From NCBI GenBank assembly GCA_963767645.1, contig CAVYEW010000018.1, positions 565,036 through 629,035 on the forward strand: DNA of 64,000 nt, written 5' to 3'. This DNA comes from DATFDN01 sp963767645 (GTDB taxonomy: Bacteria > Pseudomonadota > Alphaproteobacteria > Acetobacterales > Acetobacteraceae). Both the position numbers and the translations under genes were made by a program. Below are positions 35,781 through 47,223 of this stretch, piece by piece. Each line of letters opens with the position of its first letter. The first letter of the stretch is position 1. A model generated the notes under the pieces. It did no database searches and was not told the DNA's origin. It saw only the letters and a program-made list of their open reading frames with translations.

Positions 35781-36729
35781 AGGCGTGCGCGTCCGGCGCG
35801 CTGAGATGAAAGCGCAGCCGCCGCAGATATTCGAGCGGGTCCTTGCGGATGACGAAGGCGCCCGGCGGGGTGTTCAACCAGTCGTACAGCCGGGTCAGCA
35901 GGAAGCGGATCGCGGCCCCCTGGCACAGCACGGGCAGCGCCGCCTGCTCGGCCACGCCCAGCGGACGCACCTGCGAATAGGCGCGCAGCATCGCCCGCGC
36001 CTTGGTCACGTTGAAGGCGAAGTCCGGCTCGAAGCACCAGGCATTGAGGCAGATGGCGATGTCGTAGGCCAGCAGGTCGGTGGCGGCGAAGTAGAAGTCG
36101 ATCAGGCCGGAGACCTTGCCGTTGAGAAAGAACACGTTGTCGGGGAACAGGTCGGCATGGATATGCCCGCGCGGCAGCTCGCACGGCCAGTGCTCCAGGA
36201 TCTGCGTCAGCGCCGCCTCAAGCTCCGTGGCGAGCCCCGGCCGCACCTCGTCGGAGCGCCTTCGCGCGCGCTTGAACAGCGGCGGCCAATCCTTTGGACC
36301 TAGAGCATTCCTGCGGCGCGGCGCGTAGTCGCGCCCAGCCAGGTGCAGCCCGGCCAGGGCGGCGCCCACGGGCCCGCAATGCTCCGGGCGCACCCGGCGC
36401 GGCCAGACGCCGGGCAGGAAGGTGGTGATCGCCGCGTGCCGTCCGCACAGCAGGCGGAGAGCCGCGCCGTCGCGCGCGGCGACCGGCAGCGGGCAATCGA
36501 TGCCGCGCCGCGCCAGGTGCTCCATCAGCCCCAGGAACCAGGGCAGATCCTCCGGATCCACGCGCTTTTCGTACAAAGTCAGGATGAAGTCGCCCTGCGT
36601 TGTCTTCAGCGCGTAATTGCTGTTCTCAACCCCCTCGGCGATGCCGCGGAAGGCGATCATGGCGCCGATGTCGTACTCCTCGACGAACGCGGCCAGCGCC
36701 TCGTCGGAGACCTCGGTATAGACCGCCAT
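35770..36729 (-). CDS. thrB: Homoserine kinase (APH-fold, ThrB type II)
   Basis: Phosphorylates homoserine in threonine synthesis. The 319-residue protein starts MAVYTEVSDEALAAFVEEYDIG and has the kinase-like GIAEGVENSNYAL and FILTLYEKRVDPEDLPWFL, the catalytic loop HIHADLFPDNVFF and the metal-binding GLIDFYFAATDLLAYDIA. It is the phosphotransferase-fold form found in alphaproteobacteria, not the GHMP type of E. coli. The start codon overlaps the ispH stop by one base. Confidence 0.95.
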   Translation of the reverse strand: MAVYTEVSDEALAAFVEEYDIGAMIAFRGIAEGVENSNYALKTTQGDFILTLYEKRVDPEDLPWFLGLMEHLARRGIDCPLPVAARDGAALRLLCGRHAAITTFLPGVWPRRVRPEHCGPVGAALAGLHLAGRDYAPRRRNALGPKDWPPLFKRARRRSDEVRPGLATELEAALTQILEHWPCELPRGHIHADLFPDNVFFLNGKVSGLIDFYFAATDLLAYDIAICLNAWCFEPDFAFNVTKARAMLRAYSQVRPLGVAEQAALPVLCQGAAIRFLLTRLYDWLNTPPGAFVIRKDPLEYLRRLRFHLSAPDAHAYGL

Positions 36730-37691
36730 CAGGAGGCGAGGGCGGCCGGCAGCTTGAAGACCACGCTCTCGCGCGTCACCCGCCGCTCCTCGATCGCGAG
36801 GTCATAGCGCTCGGCCAGCGCGCCGATCAGCTCCTCGACCAGCCGCTCCGGGGCCGAGGCGCCGGCGGTGAGTCCCAGCGTGCGGATGCCGTCGAGCGAT
36901 CCCCAATCGAGCGCCCCGGCATCGGGCAGCAGGATCGCGCGTGGCGCCCCGGCCCGCTCCGCCACTTCGCGCAGCCGCTGGGAGTTGGAGGAATTGGCGC
37001 TGCCGATCACGATCACCAGGTCGCATTCGGGCGCGATGGCGCGCACCGCCATCTGGCGGTTGGTGGTCGCGTAGCAGATATCCTCCTTGCGCGGCCCCTG
37101 GATGGCGGGAAACCGGGTCCGCAGGATGCCGACGATCTCCGCCGCGTCCTCCACCGAGAGCGTGGTCTGGGTGATGAAGGCCAGACGGTCGGTGCGCGGC
37201 GGAAGCACACTTCGCGCCTCCTCGGCGCTCTGCACCAGGGTGATGGCGGCGGGCGGGAGCTGGCCCATCGTGCCCTCGACCTCCGGGTGGCCGGCGTGAC
37301 CAATCATCAGGATATGGCGCTGCTCGGCGAAATGCCGCTCCGCCTCGCGGTGGACCTTGCTCACCAGCGGGCAGGTGGCATCCAGGAAACTCAGGCCCCG
37401 GCGCGTCGCGTCCTCGGGGACGGACTTGGCGACGCCGTGGGCCGAGAACACGACCGGCGCGCCGGTCGGCACCTCGGCGAGCTCCTCGACGAACACCGCG
37501 CCCTCTTCTTCCAGATCCCGGACCACGCTGCGGTTATGCACGATCTCATGGCGGACATAGACCGGCTTGCCGTGCTGGCGGGCCAGGGCGCCCTGCACGA
37601 TGCGGATGGCGCGGTCCACGCCGGCACAGAAGCCGCGTGGGCTGGCGAGGATCAGATGCAGGCGAGGGCGCGGCGATGAGGTATCTGGCAT
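36729..37691 (-). CDS. ispH: 4-hydroxy-3-methylbut-2-enyl diphosphate reductase
   Basis: Last step of the MEP isoprenoid pathway, making IPP and DMAPP with a [4Fe-4S] cluster. The 320-residue protein shows the cluster cysteines in ASPRGFCAGVDRA, LDATCPLVSKVH and EDICYATTNRQ, and substrate-binding SSNSQRL and HAGHPEV-type motifs (here GHAGHPEVEGTMG). First gene of the ispH-thrB-rnhA operon. Confidence 0.97.
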   Translation of the reverse strand: MPDTSSPRPRLHLILASPRGFCAGVDRAIRIVQGALARQHGKPVYVRHEIVHNRSVVRDLEEEGAVFVEELAEVPTGAPVVFSAHGVAKSVPEDATRRGLSFLDATCPLVSKVHREAERHFAEQRHILMIGHAGHPEVEGTMGQLPPAAITLVQSAEEARSVLPPRTDRLAFITQTTLSVEDAAEIVGILRTRFPAIQGPRKEDICYATTNRQMAVRAIAPECDLVIVIGSANSSNSQRLREVAERAGAPRAILLPDAGALDWGSLDGIRTLGLTAGASAPERLVEELIGALAERYDLAIEERRVTRESVVFKLPAALAS

Positions 37692-37862
37692 GAATGCAGG
37701 CGGCTGCGCCGGGGCGCCGCTCTCTCCGTGTCCAATGGGTCACGCTGGGTGGTTGCGCCCCAGCGAGCGGTTGCCGCTCCCGCGGGCTGGGCGCAATATG
37801 CGCGCGCGCCGTCCCGCCGGCAACGGTCTTGGCGTGTGTCTCCCCCGACCGTCCGGAGCCCC

Positions 37863-38402
37863 ATGATGCGACCGACCCGCTTTCGCGCGCCACGCCTGCG
37901 CGCCGCCCACGCCGCGCCCGTGCTCACGGCCGCGCTGCTGGCGTTGGGAGGGTGTTTCGGCCCGGATCGCGACGCGTTCCCGCCGGTCTGTCCGGTTGCG
38001 GCGGCTCTGCCGGGGGCGGGCGAACTCGCGCTCTATCGGCCCGGCGGCGGCCGCGACCTGACGGATGTGCAGATCGAAGGCAGCGTGCTCGGCGCCTCCG
38101 GCTCCTGCACCGATGGCGCCAAGCGGGGGACGGTAGAGGCCACGCTCGCGCTGCGGATGCGCTTCCAGCGCGGCCCCGCCGCGCCGACACGCCAGGCGAA
38201 CATCCCCTATTTCGTCGCGGTGGCGCGCGGCGAGGACATCTTGGACAAGCAGGTGCGTGTCGTACGGGTGGACTTCCCCGCCAACGTGGACGCCGTCACC
38301 GTCACCACCAACCCGCTGCTGCTGACCTTGCCCGTGGGGTCGGACCGCTCGGCGGCGGGCTATCAGGTCTGGGTCGGCTTCCAGCGCGCCGCGCCGGGGT
38401 AG
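37863..38402 (+). CDS. Putative lipoprotein
   Basis: A 179-residue protein with an N-terminal signal and lipobox (LTAALLALGGC, Cys about residue 31), so it is probably a lipoprotein facing the periplasm. The mature part contains VCPVAAALPGAGELALYR, GTVEATLALRMRFQRGPAA and NIPYFVAVARGEDILDKQ, matching a family of alphaproteobacterial lipoproteins of unknown role. The frame is open upstream; MMRPTRFRAPRLR is the start that gives a signal peptide. Divergent from ispH. Confidence 0.75.
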   Translation: MMRPTRFRAPRLRAAHAAPVLTAALLALGGCFGPDRDAFPPVCPVAAALPGAGELALYRPGGGRDLTDVQIEGSVLGASGSCTDGAKRGTVEATLALRMRFQRGPAAPTRQANIPYFVAVARGEDILDKQVRVVRVDFPANVDAVTVTTNPLLLTLPVGSDRSAAGYQVWVGFQRAAPG

Positions 38403-38408
38403 GCGTGC

Positions 38409-38999
38409 TCACGTGGGGGCGGGCGCGTGATACTGCGGCGCCTCGAGCCGGTCGCGCAGGCCGTAGTCGCGGATGATGCGCACCTCGCGCCGGCGTGCCC
38501 CGGCGGGTGCTATCCCGGCCTGGTCGCGCCACGAGAGCAGAAGCAGCCGGTCCGCCGGATCGAGCACGCCGTCGAACATGTCCCAGTCCACCAGGCCGGG
38601 AGCGACGTCCGACGGTGCCTCGGCCGCGGCCGGCTGCTCGATCAGGGTGGCGAGGCGCGACGCACCGGCGGCCGTGGCATCGAAGCGGAGCTGCGGAAGC
38701 GCCACCCCATCCTCGGCCGTAACCTCGCCCACGCGCAAATGGTAGTCGCGGAACACCTCGCTGCGTCCCTTCGCCTGGATGGCATGATGGCCGGCATGGC
38801 TGCGCCACCGCACCACTGCCTTTTCGTCGCGCCACAGCGAGAGCGAGAGCAGCCGACCTGGACGGCGGCGGCTGCGGAAGCGGCGGTTCTCCAGGAAGCC
38901 GTCGATCCGTTCCAACTCCGGGCGCAGCATGCCGGCGTAGCGTAGATAGTCCTCCCATCGCTCGGGCCGGGGCTCGACTTCGAAGATCACGGCGAACAT
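38409..38999 (-). CDS. Antibiotic biosynthesis monooxygenase (ABM) domain protein
   Basis: A 196-residue protein whose first 105 residues form an ABM ferredoxin-like fold (MFAVIFEVEPRPERWEDYLRYAG, DGFLENRRFRSRRRPGRLLSLSLWRDEKAVVRWRSHAGHHAIQ-type motif), followed by a roughly 85-residue extension with a second ABM-like half (PGLVDWDMFDGV, RLLLLSWRD). Family members include heme-degrading and quinone-modifying monooxygenases. It lies just downstream of the DUF1127 gene and opposite an ArsR-type regulator, so it may be controlled by that regulator. Confidence 0.82.
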   Translation of the reverse strand: MFAVIFEVEPRPERWEDYLRYAGMLRPELERIDGFLENRRFRSRRRPGRLLSLSLWRDEKAVVRWRSHAGHHAIQAKGRSEVFRDYHLRVGEVTAEDGVALPQLRFDATAAGASRLATLIEQPAAAEAPSDVAPGLVDWDMFDGVLDPADRLLLLSWRDQAGIAPAGARRREVRIIRDYGLRDRLEAPQYHAPAPT

Positions 39000-39017
39000 G
39001 GCTCCTCCTACGCCCGG

Positions 39018-39233
39018 TCAGGCCCGCCAGAACGGCTTGCGGATTTCCGCCAGCACGTCGGCCCGGCACAGCCGAGCGTCGCGCAGGTCCCGCTCGCCCA
39101 TGCCCGCCAATTCCTCGCGCTCGCTGATCCGCCTCTGCCACGAGCGTAGCACGCACCCGATCCTTCTTCCGAGGGCGCGACCGCTCCGGTAGCGGGCGGG
39201 CGCTTCGTCCATCCATTCGCTGCGAGCCAGCAT
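39018..39233 (-). CDS. DUF1127-family small protein
   Basis: A 71-residue protein starting MLARSEWMDEAPARYRSG. Its C-terminal half, WQRRISEREELAGMGERDLRDARLCRADVLAEIRKPFWRA, is the DUF1127 signature (a short Arg-rich helix pair ending in KPFW). Small DUF1127 proteins influence RNA turnover and phosphate or carbon homeostasis in some alphaproteobacteria. It precedes the ABM gene by 18 bases. An alternative start lies seven codons upstream. Confidence 0.8.
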   Translation of the reverse strand: MLARSEWMDEAPARYRSGRALGRRIGCVLRSWQRRISEREELAGMGERDLRDARLCRADVLAEIRKPFWRA

Positions 39234-39251
39234 GACCTGGTCCCCTTGACA

Positions 39252-39269
39252 CATCCGTCATGACAGATG
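39252..39269. promoter_or_regulatory. 18-bp near-perfect palindrome, candidate ArsR-family operator
   Basis: CATCCGTCA followed directly by TGACAGATG: two 9-base arms that match at all but one position. It lies in the 149-base gap between the DUF1127 start (39233) and the divergent ArsR-family start (39383), only 18 bases from the DUF1127 start. A TTGACA hexamer abuts it at 39246-39251. Placement and symmetry suit a dimeric winged-helix repressor controlling both directions. Confidence 0.5.
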
Positions 39270-39382
39270 CGTCCGGGGGCGACGGCTTTCGCGCCGGATC
39301 GCTTCGGCGCCGGCCGAAGCATCGGGGCTTTGCCCCGGACCGCCTCGGCCTATGCTTGGCCAAGTTGCGACGGGAGCCCAGG

Positions 39383-40096
39383 ATGACCGAGATCCTCCAG
39401 ATGGCCGAGACGGCGGCGCTGCTCGGCGATCCGACGCGGGCCAACATGCTTTGGGCACTGATGGACGGAGGCGCGCTGACCGCGAAGGAACTGGCCTTCG
39501 CCGCGCATGTCTCGGCCCCGACCGCCAGCGGCCATCTGGGGAGGCTCGCGGAGGCCGGCCTGCTCGCCGTGACGCGGCAGGGCCGTCATCGCTATTACCG
39601 GCTGGCCTCGCCCGCGGTGGGCGCGATGATGGAGGGACTTCTGGCGGGAAGCGGCCTGGACTCCGCGCCGCTGCGTCCCTGGCGCGGCGGCGAGGCGCTG
39701 CGGACCGCGCGGACGTGCTACGATCACCTCGCCGGCCGGCTCGGCGTGGCGATCGCGGACTCGCTCGTGAGCAAGGACCGCGTGGTGCTGACCGCGGATG
39801 GCGGGGAGGTCATGGAGGCGGGACACGCCTTCCTGCGCGAGCTTGGCGCCGACCTTTCGGCCGGCAGTTCTGGTCGCGTGTTCTGCCGCCCCTGCCTCGA
39901 CTGGAGCGAGCGGCGCCCGCACATCGCCGGCCGCCTCGGCGCCGCGCTTTGCACGCGCTGCCTCGAACTCGGCTGGATCGCCCGCCGTCGCGACACGCGC
40001 GCGGTTGGGATCACGGCGGTGGGCCGGGATGGGTTTGCACAAACGTTCGGAATAGCGGCGGAGAGTATCGGGGGCATGCAGGCGAGGGTCGAATGA
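39383..40096 (+). CDS. ArsR-family (winged helix-turn-helix) transcriptional regulator
   Basis: A 237-residue regulator. The DNA-binding domain is residues 1-85 (AALLGDPTRANMLWALMDGGALTAKELA, SAPTASGHLGRLAEAGLL, RQGRHRYYRLAS). The C-terminal 130 residues contain spaced cysteines (ARTCYDHLAGRLGVAI, GRVFCRPCLDWSERRPHIAGRLG, LCTRCLELGW), a layout shared by long ArsR proteins that sense metals or thiol-reactive compounds. The ATG follows GCCCAGG. Its stop overlaps the next gene by four bases. Divergent from DUF1127 and the ABM gene. Confidence 0.9.
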   Translation: MTEILQMAETAALLGDPTRANMLWALMDGGALTAKELAFAAHVSAPTASGHLGRLAEAGLLAVTRQGRHRYYRLASPAVGAMMEGLLAGSGLDSAPLRPWRGGEALRTARTCYDHLAGRLGVAIADSLVSKDRVVLTADGGEVMEAGHAFLRELGADLSAGSSGRVFCRPCLDWSERRPHIAGRLGAALCTRCLELGWIARRRDTRAVGITAVGRDGFAQTFGIAAESIGGMQARVE

Positions 40097-40870
40097 TCCT
40101 TTGGATCGAATCGCAGAATACCGCGCTCATCACCCTGCTGGTACTCGGGTCATGCTACGCGCTGGCCGCGCTCCTATTCATGGTCGCGGTGATCCTCTCG
40201 AGCCGACGTCTCGCACTCGAGCTGAAGGCGACAACGCCGACCATGCTTACCCCGTTAGGGATCGTCGCCGGCCTGCTGATCGCGTTCCTGGCCTCCCGCG
40301 TATGGTCGAACCTCGACCACGCGCACACCTATGTTGCATCGGAAACGACGGCGATCCAGGAGGTCATCCTGCTGGCCGATGCCCTTCCGGCTGTGGAGCG
40401 ATCGGCTGTGCGCGACGCGATACGCAAATACCTCGATTTCGCGGAGGCCGAGGACTGGCCGGCGATGGCCGAGGGGCGCGCGAGCGTCCAGCCAACACCT
40501 CCCAGCCTTTCGGAGGCGTTGAACACGCTCCTATCATTCGTGCCGACGAAAGCCGGGCAGCAAGTAGCCCAGCAGCGCGCCCGTGATCGCGGTCGAGCAG
40601 ATGCTGGATGCGAGACGCAATCGCATCATACTCAGCAATACGGCGATCGCGTCGATCCAATGGCTCGTCATTGGGGTTCTGGTCGCCCTGATCATGGTAA
40701 CGGTCGCGATGGTGCATATCGACAGAATTGCGACGGTAGCGATCAATCTGTTCATAATCTCGACCGCAATTGGCGCTTGCTTGGTGCTGTTGATGGTCCA
40801 TGACCGGCCCTTCACTGCCGGCGGCTCCACCGTGCAGCCGGATGCGTTTCGTGAGATCGGCGTCGACTGA
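40093..40870 (+). pseudogene. Bestrophin-like (DUF4239) membrane protein, frameshifted
   Basis: Segment one (MILWIESQNTALITLLVLGS, to about 40580) has two N-terminal membrane helices and a DAIRKYLDFAE helix as in DUF4239 proteins; segment two continues one frame over from 40583 (VIAVEQMLDARRNRIILSN) with two more helices to the stop at 40870. The total length is one base more than a multiple of three, and deleting one C from CCC at 40580-40582 restores a single 258-residue frame (QQRA-VIAVEQML). The start overlaps the ArsR stop. Real mutation and sequencing error cannot be told apart here. Confidence 0.72.
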
Positions 40871-40967
40871 CGGCCACCTGCCTCTTGCCGTACTTGCGCT
40901 CGCCGTCATGACCTGACCAAGCCACTGCTGATAATCTGGGTCGGCGGTCCGGGGAGGTAGCGTTTCC

Positions 40968-42356
40968 ATGCTCCGATCAAAAGTTTGTCTGTCGCTCGGC
41001 CTGCTGGCCTGCTTGCCGGTGCTGCCCATCGAGCCGGCATGGACGCAGTCCCAATCCCCGCCGCAGCAGCGCACCAGTGCCGTGCCCGGCCAGAAATGGG
41101 CGGCGAGTTGGGCGGCCTCTCCGCAAGGACCCTACCCGGTCGGAAACGCCACCGCCCAGCCGGATCTCTCCTTCGCGATTCCCGATGCGTCCAGGGGCGC
41201 CAGCGATCAGACGTTCCGGCTCATCGTCCATCCCGACATCTGGGGCCGCTCGACGCGACTCCGCCTGTCCAACGCCTTCGGCACCAAGCCGGTGACTTTC
41301 GAAGGGGCGTTTGTCGGGATTCAGAACGACGGAAGCTCGGTCCTGCACGGCACCAGCCGGAGGGTGACGTTTCAGGGCCGTACCTATGCCACCGTGCCGC
41401 CCGGCCAAGTGGTCTGGAGCGATCCCGTCCAGCTTGCACCTCCGGGAGCCTCAGCCGGCCCGGCGCCCATCGGCCGCCGGCTGGCCGTGAGCTTTCACGT
41501 CGTGGGCGAGAGCGGGCCTATCACCTGGCACGCCAAGGCTCTCACCACTTCGTATATCTCCGCGCCGGGCTCGGGCAGCAAAGGGGGCGAGGAGGGCGAC
41601 AGCGCCTTCCCGAACACCACTACGTCCTGGTACTTCCTGGACCAAGTGGACATGCTCGCCCGGCCCGCGACCCGCGTGATCGTCGCGTTCGGCGATTCGA
41701 TCACCGACGGCACCGCGTCCACCCTGAACGGCGACGACCGCTGGCCGGACGTGCTCGCCCGCAGGCTGCACGCCGCCTACGGCCCGAACGTCATCGTGGT
41801 CAACGCCGGGATCGGTGGCAACCAGGTCCTCGGGCCGGCCGAGTATTCCGCCGCTCATCCCTTCTCCGGCGGCCCCTCTGCGGGGGACCGGCTGGACCGG
41901 GACGTGATCGGCCTTTCCGGCGTCACCGATGTGATCTGGCTGGAAGGCATCAACGATTTCGGCGCCGCGAAGGCGACCCCGGATGCGGTCGAGAAGGGGA
42001 TGGAGGCGATCGTGCAGCGGCTGCGGGCGCGTATTCCCGGCGTGAAAGTCTATGCCGCGACGCTCACCTCCAGCCTGAACAGCACGAATGGCGAGTACGG
42101 CACGCAGGAGGTGGACCAGAAGCGCAAGGCCCTGAACCAGTTTATCCGGCAAGCAAGAACCTTCGACGGCGTAGAGGATTTCGACGCCGCGACGCTCGAC
42201 GCGAAGACCGGCGCGCTGCGGGCCGAGTTCCAGCCGAGCAGCACGGCCGGCGGTCCGGGCGACCGATTGCACCCCAACCATGCCGGCTATCTCGCGATGG
42301 GCGAGGCCGTCGATATCCGTCCCTTTGCCCCGCCCGGCGCCCACGGAACGCCATAG
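40968..42356 (+). CDS. Secreted SGNH/GDSL hydrolase
   Basis: A 462-residue esterase/lipase-like protein with a signal peptide (MLRSKVCLSLGLLACLPVLP). SGNH blocks: VIVAFGDSITDG (Ser), NAGIGGNQV (Gly), LEGINDFG (Asn) and DRLHPNHAGY (Asp-His). The N-terminal 200 residues are a beta-rich domain (KWAASWAASPQGP, RLRLSNAFG) common to this group of secreted SGNH hydrolases. The natural ester is unknown. The gap before it (40871-40967) holds nothing I recognise. Confidence 0.92.
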   Translation: MLRSKVCLSLGLLACLPVLPIEPAWTQSQSPPQQRTSAVPGQKWAASWAASPQGPYPVGNATAQPDLSFAIPDASRGASDQTFRLIVHPDIWGRSTRLRLSNAFGTKPVTFEGAFVGIQNDGSSVLHGTSRRVTFQGRTYATVPPGQVVWSDPVQLAPPGASAGPAPIGRRLAVSFHVVGESGPITWHAKALTTSYISAPGSGSKGGEEGDSAFPNTTTSWYFLDQVDMLARPATRVIVAFGDSITDGTASTLNGDDRWPDVLARRLHAAYGPNVIVVNAGIGGNQVLGPAEYSAAHPFSGGPSAGDRLDRDVIGLSGVTDVIWLEGINDFGAAKATPDAVEKGMEAIVQRLRARIPGVKVYAATLTSSLNSTNGEYGTQEVDQKRKALNQFIRQARTFDGVEDFDAATLDAKTGALRAEFQPSSTAGGPGDRLHPNHAGYLAMGEAVDIRPFAPPGAHGTP

Positions 42357-42430
42357 CCGGCACGCAACTCGGCGATCCCGGTTGTTTCATCCGCCCGGGT
42401 ACGCCATCTTGGCTGCGTCCCGAGCACTCC

Positions 42431-42633
42431 GGCGCGGGAGAGAGCGGATGATCCGCCGCCGAAGGCGCAACCGGCCCCCGGAAACGCTCAGGCAGAAGGA
42501 CCGCGTCGGAAACGGGGACCTCTGGAAAGCCGGCTCGCCGGGATCGTGGCGGGCCGCACCGACGGAGTAAGGGTCGGATCGCCCATGCGGGGGCGAGCCG
42601 CCCGAATCTCTCAGGTTCCCGCGACAGAGGGGG
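42431..42633 (+). promoter_or_regulatory. Tandem glycine riboswitch
   Basis: Two aptamers in the 310-base leader of gcvT. Aptamer one, about 42431-42507: GGGAGAG, CCGAAGGCGCAA, then GCTCAGGCAGAAGGACCG, closed by CGCGG/CCGCG. Aptamer two, about 42515-42633: CCTCTGGAAAG, GACGGAGTAA, then CTCTCAGGTTCCCGCGACAG, closed by CCTCTG/CAGAGG (42519-42524 with 42625-42630). These are the conserved strings of the glycine riboswitch, which activates glycine cleavage genes when glycine is high. Aptamer two has a variant GACGGAGTAA in place of the usual GAAGGxGCAA. The expression platform is probably translational because the gene starts about 50 bases later. Confidence 0.92.
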
Positions 42634-42684
42634 GCTGTTCCGCCTGCATCGTGCCGGCGGGAAGCCTTGGTCGCGGAGCCTTCC

Positions 42685-43848
42685 TTGGTCGAGAATGCCC
42701 TGATCGACGACCCGACGCCGCCGGCGCTGCGCCTGACCCCGCTCGATGCCTGGCACCGCGCGCTCGGCGCCCGCATAGTCGCCTTCGCCGGCTACGCGCT
42801 CCCCGTTCAATACGACCTTTCGGGCGCCCTCGCGGCACGGTGCCGCGGCGGCGTGATGGCCGAGCACCTGCACTGCCGCGAGAAGGCAGCCCTGTTCGAC
42901 GTCTCGCACATGGGCCAGGCTTGGCTGACCGGCGCCGGCGCCGCCACGGCGCTGGAGCGCCTGGTGCCGGGCGACATCATCGGCCTGCGGCCGGGGCGGC
43001 AGCGCTACACGCTGCTGACCAACGAGGCGGGCGGCATCATCGACGACATGATGGTGGCGCGGGTGGCCGACTCCCGGCTGTTCCTCGTCGTCAACGCCAG
43101 CCGCAAGGCCGAGGACCTGTCCCACATCGCGGCTGCGCTGCCGGAGGGCGTGCGGATCGAGGAGGTCGAGGACCGGGCGCTGCTGGCGCTTCAGGGCCCG
43201 GCGGCCGCCCTGGTGCTGGGGCGCCTGTCCCCCGCCGCGACCTCGCTGCCGTTCATGGGCATGGCCGCGCTCGATGTCGCCGGCATTCCCTGCCTGGTCA
43301 GCCGCTCCGGCTACACCGGCGAGGACGGGTTCGAGATTTCGGTCCCCTCCGATCGTGCCGAGGCGCTGGCCGGCGCCCTGCTCGCTGAGCCGGAGGTAGT
43401 CCCGGCGGGCCTGGGCGCGCGCGACTCGCTGCGGCTGGAGGCCGGGCTTTGCCTCTACGGCAACGACATCGACGAGCTGACCACGCCGATCGAGGCCGGG
43501 CTCGCCTGGGTGATCGGCAAGCGCCGGCGCGAGACTTGGGACTTTCTCGGGGCCGCCGCGATCCGCGACCAGGCGGAGCGTCACCCCAACCGCCTGCGGG
43601 TCGGGCTGCGTCCGGAGGGACGGGCGCCGGCGCGTGCCGGGACGATGATCGTCGCCGATGACGGCACCGAGGCGGGCAGCGTCACCTCAGGCGGGTTCTC
43701 GCCGAGCCTGAACGCGCCCGTCGCCATGGGCTACGTCCGCCGCGACCTCGCCCAGCCGGGCACCCGCCTGCATTTGATGGTGCGCGGCAAGCCGCTGCCC
43801 GCACTGGTCACGACGCTGCCTTTCGTCCCGCACCGCTATGCACGCTGA
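42685..43848 (+). CDS. gcvT: Glycine cleavage system T protein (aminomethyltransferase)
   Basis: Transfers the methylene group from the H-protein aminomethyl arm to tetrahydrofolate and releases ammonia. The protein reads TPLDAWHRALGARIVAFAGYALPVQY, ALFDVSHMGQ, RYTLLTNEAGGIIDDM, LALQGP, SRSGYTGEDGFEI, LGARDSLRLEAGLCLYGNDID and VTSGGFSPSLNAPVAMGYV, all diagnostic. No ATG is available; a TTG at 42685 with GGAG six bases before is preferred, and a TTG at 42667 is possible. It lies behind the glycine riboswitch and heads gcvTHP. Confidence 0.95.
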   Translation: MVENALIDDPTPPALRLTPLDAWHRALGARIVAFAGYALPVQYDLSGALAARCRGGVMAEHLHCREKAALFDVSHMGQAWLTGAGAATALERLVPGDIIGLRPGRQRYTLLTNEAGGIIDDMMVARVADSRLFLVVNASRKAEDLSHIAAALPEGVRIEEVEDRALLALQGPAAALVLGRLSPAATSLPFMGMAALDVAGIPCLVSRSGYTGEDGFEISVPSDRAEALAGALLAEPEVVPAGLGARDSLRLEAGLCLYGNDIDELTTPIEAGLAWVIGKRRRETWDFLGAAAIRDQAERHPNRLRVGLRPEGRAPARAGTMIVADDGTEAGSVTSGGFSPSLNAPVAMGYVRRDLAQPGTRLHLMVRGKPLPALVTTLPFVPHRYAR

Positions 43849-43870
43849 CGCGCCAAGCCGGAGTATCGCC

Positions 43871-44265
43871 ATGCCGCCTATCGACCGCAGCCATCACGAA
43901 ACCCGCTACACCAAGGAGCATGAGTGGATGCGGATGGAGGGCGACATCGCGACCATCGGCATCACCGAACATGCCGTGGAAGCACTCGGCGATCTCGTCT
44001 TCATCGAACTGCCCGAAATCGGTCGCGTGGTGAGCCGCGACGAGGCCTGCGCCGTGGTGGAGAGCGTGAAGGCCGCATCCGACGTGTACGCGCCCCTGTC
44101 CGGTACGATCGTGGAAACCAACCAGCAGGTGGTCGAGGACCCGGCGATGGTGAGCACGAATGCCGAGGGCGAGGGTTGGTTCTTCAAGCTGCAACTCGAG
44201 GATCCGGCGGAGTTCGAGGCACTGATGGACGAGGCGGACTACCAAGAGCACGTGGAGAGCCTGTG

Positions 44266-44266
<1 letters not shown>
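43871..44266 (+). CDS. gcvH: Glycine cleavage system H protein (lipoyl carrier)
   Basis: A 131-residue lipoyl protein that shuttles the aminomethyl group among GcvP, GcvT and dihydrolipoamide dehydrogenase. The lipoyl Lys67 lies in VVESVKAASDVYAP. The opening RYTKEHEWMRMEG and the closing DEADYQEHVESL are typical. The start at 43871 has GGAG seven bases upstream; an ATG at 43838 that overlaps gcvT is the alternative. gcvP starts inside its stop (TGATG). Confidence 0.96.
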
Positions 44267-47134
<2,868 letters not shown>

Positions 47135-47223
47135 CGGCGCGGCACAGACGGTCGTTAAATAGCGATCCGCACCGTTCTGGTGCGTAAACATAATCCCGCT
47201 ATCGACGTCCGAGGGAGGTTCTC

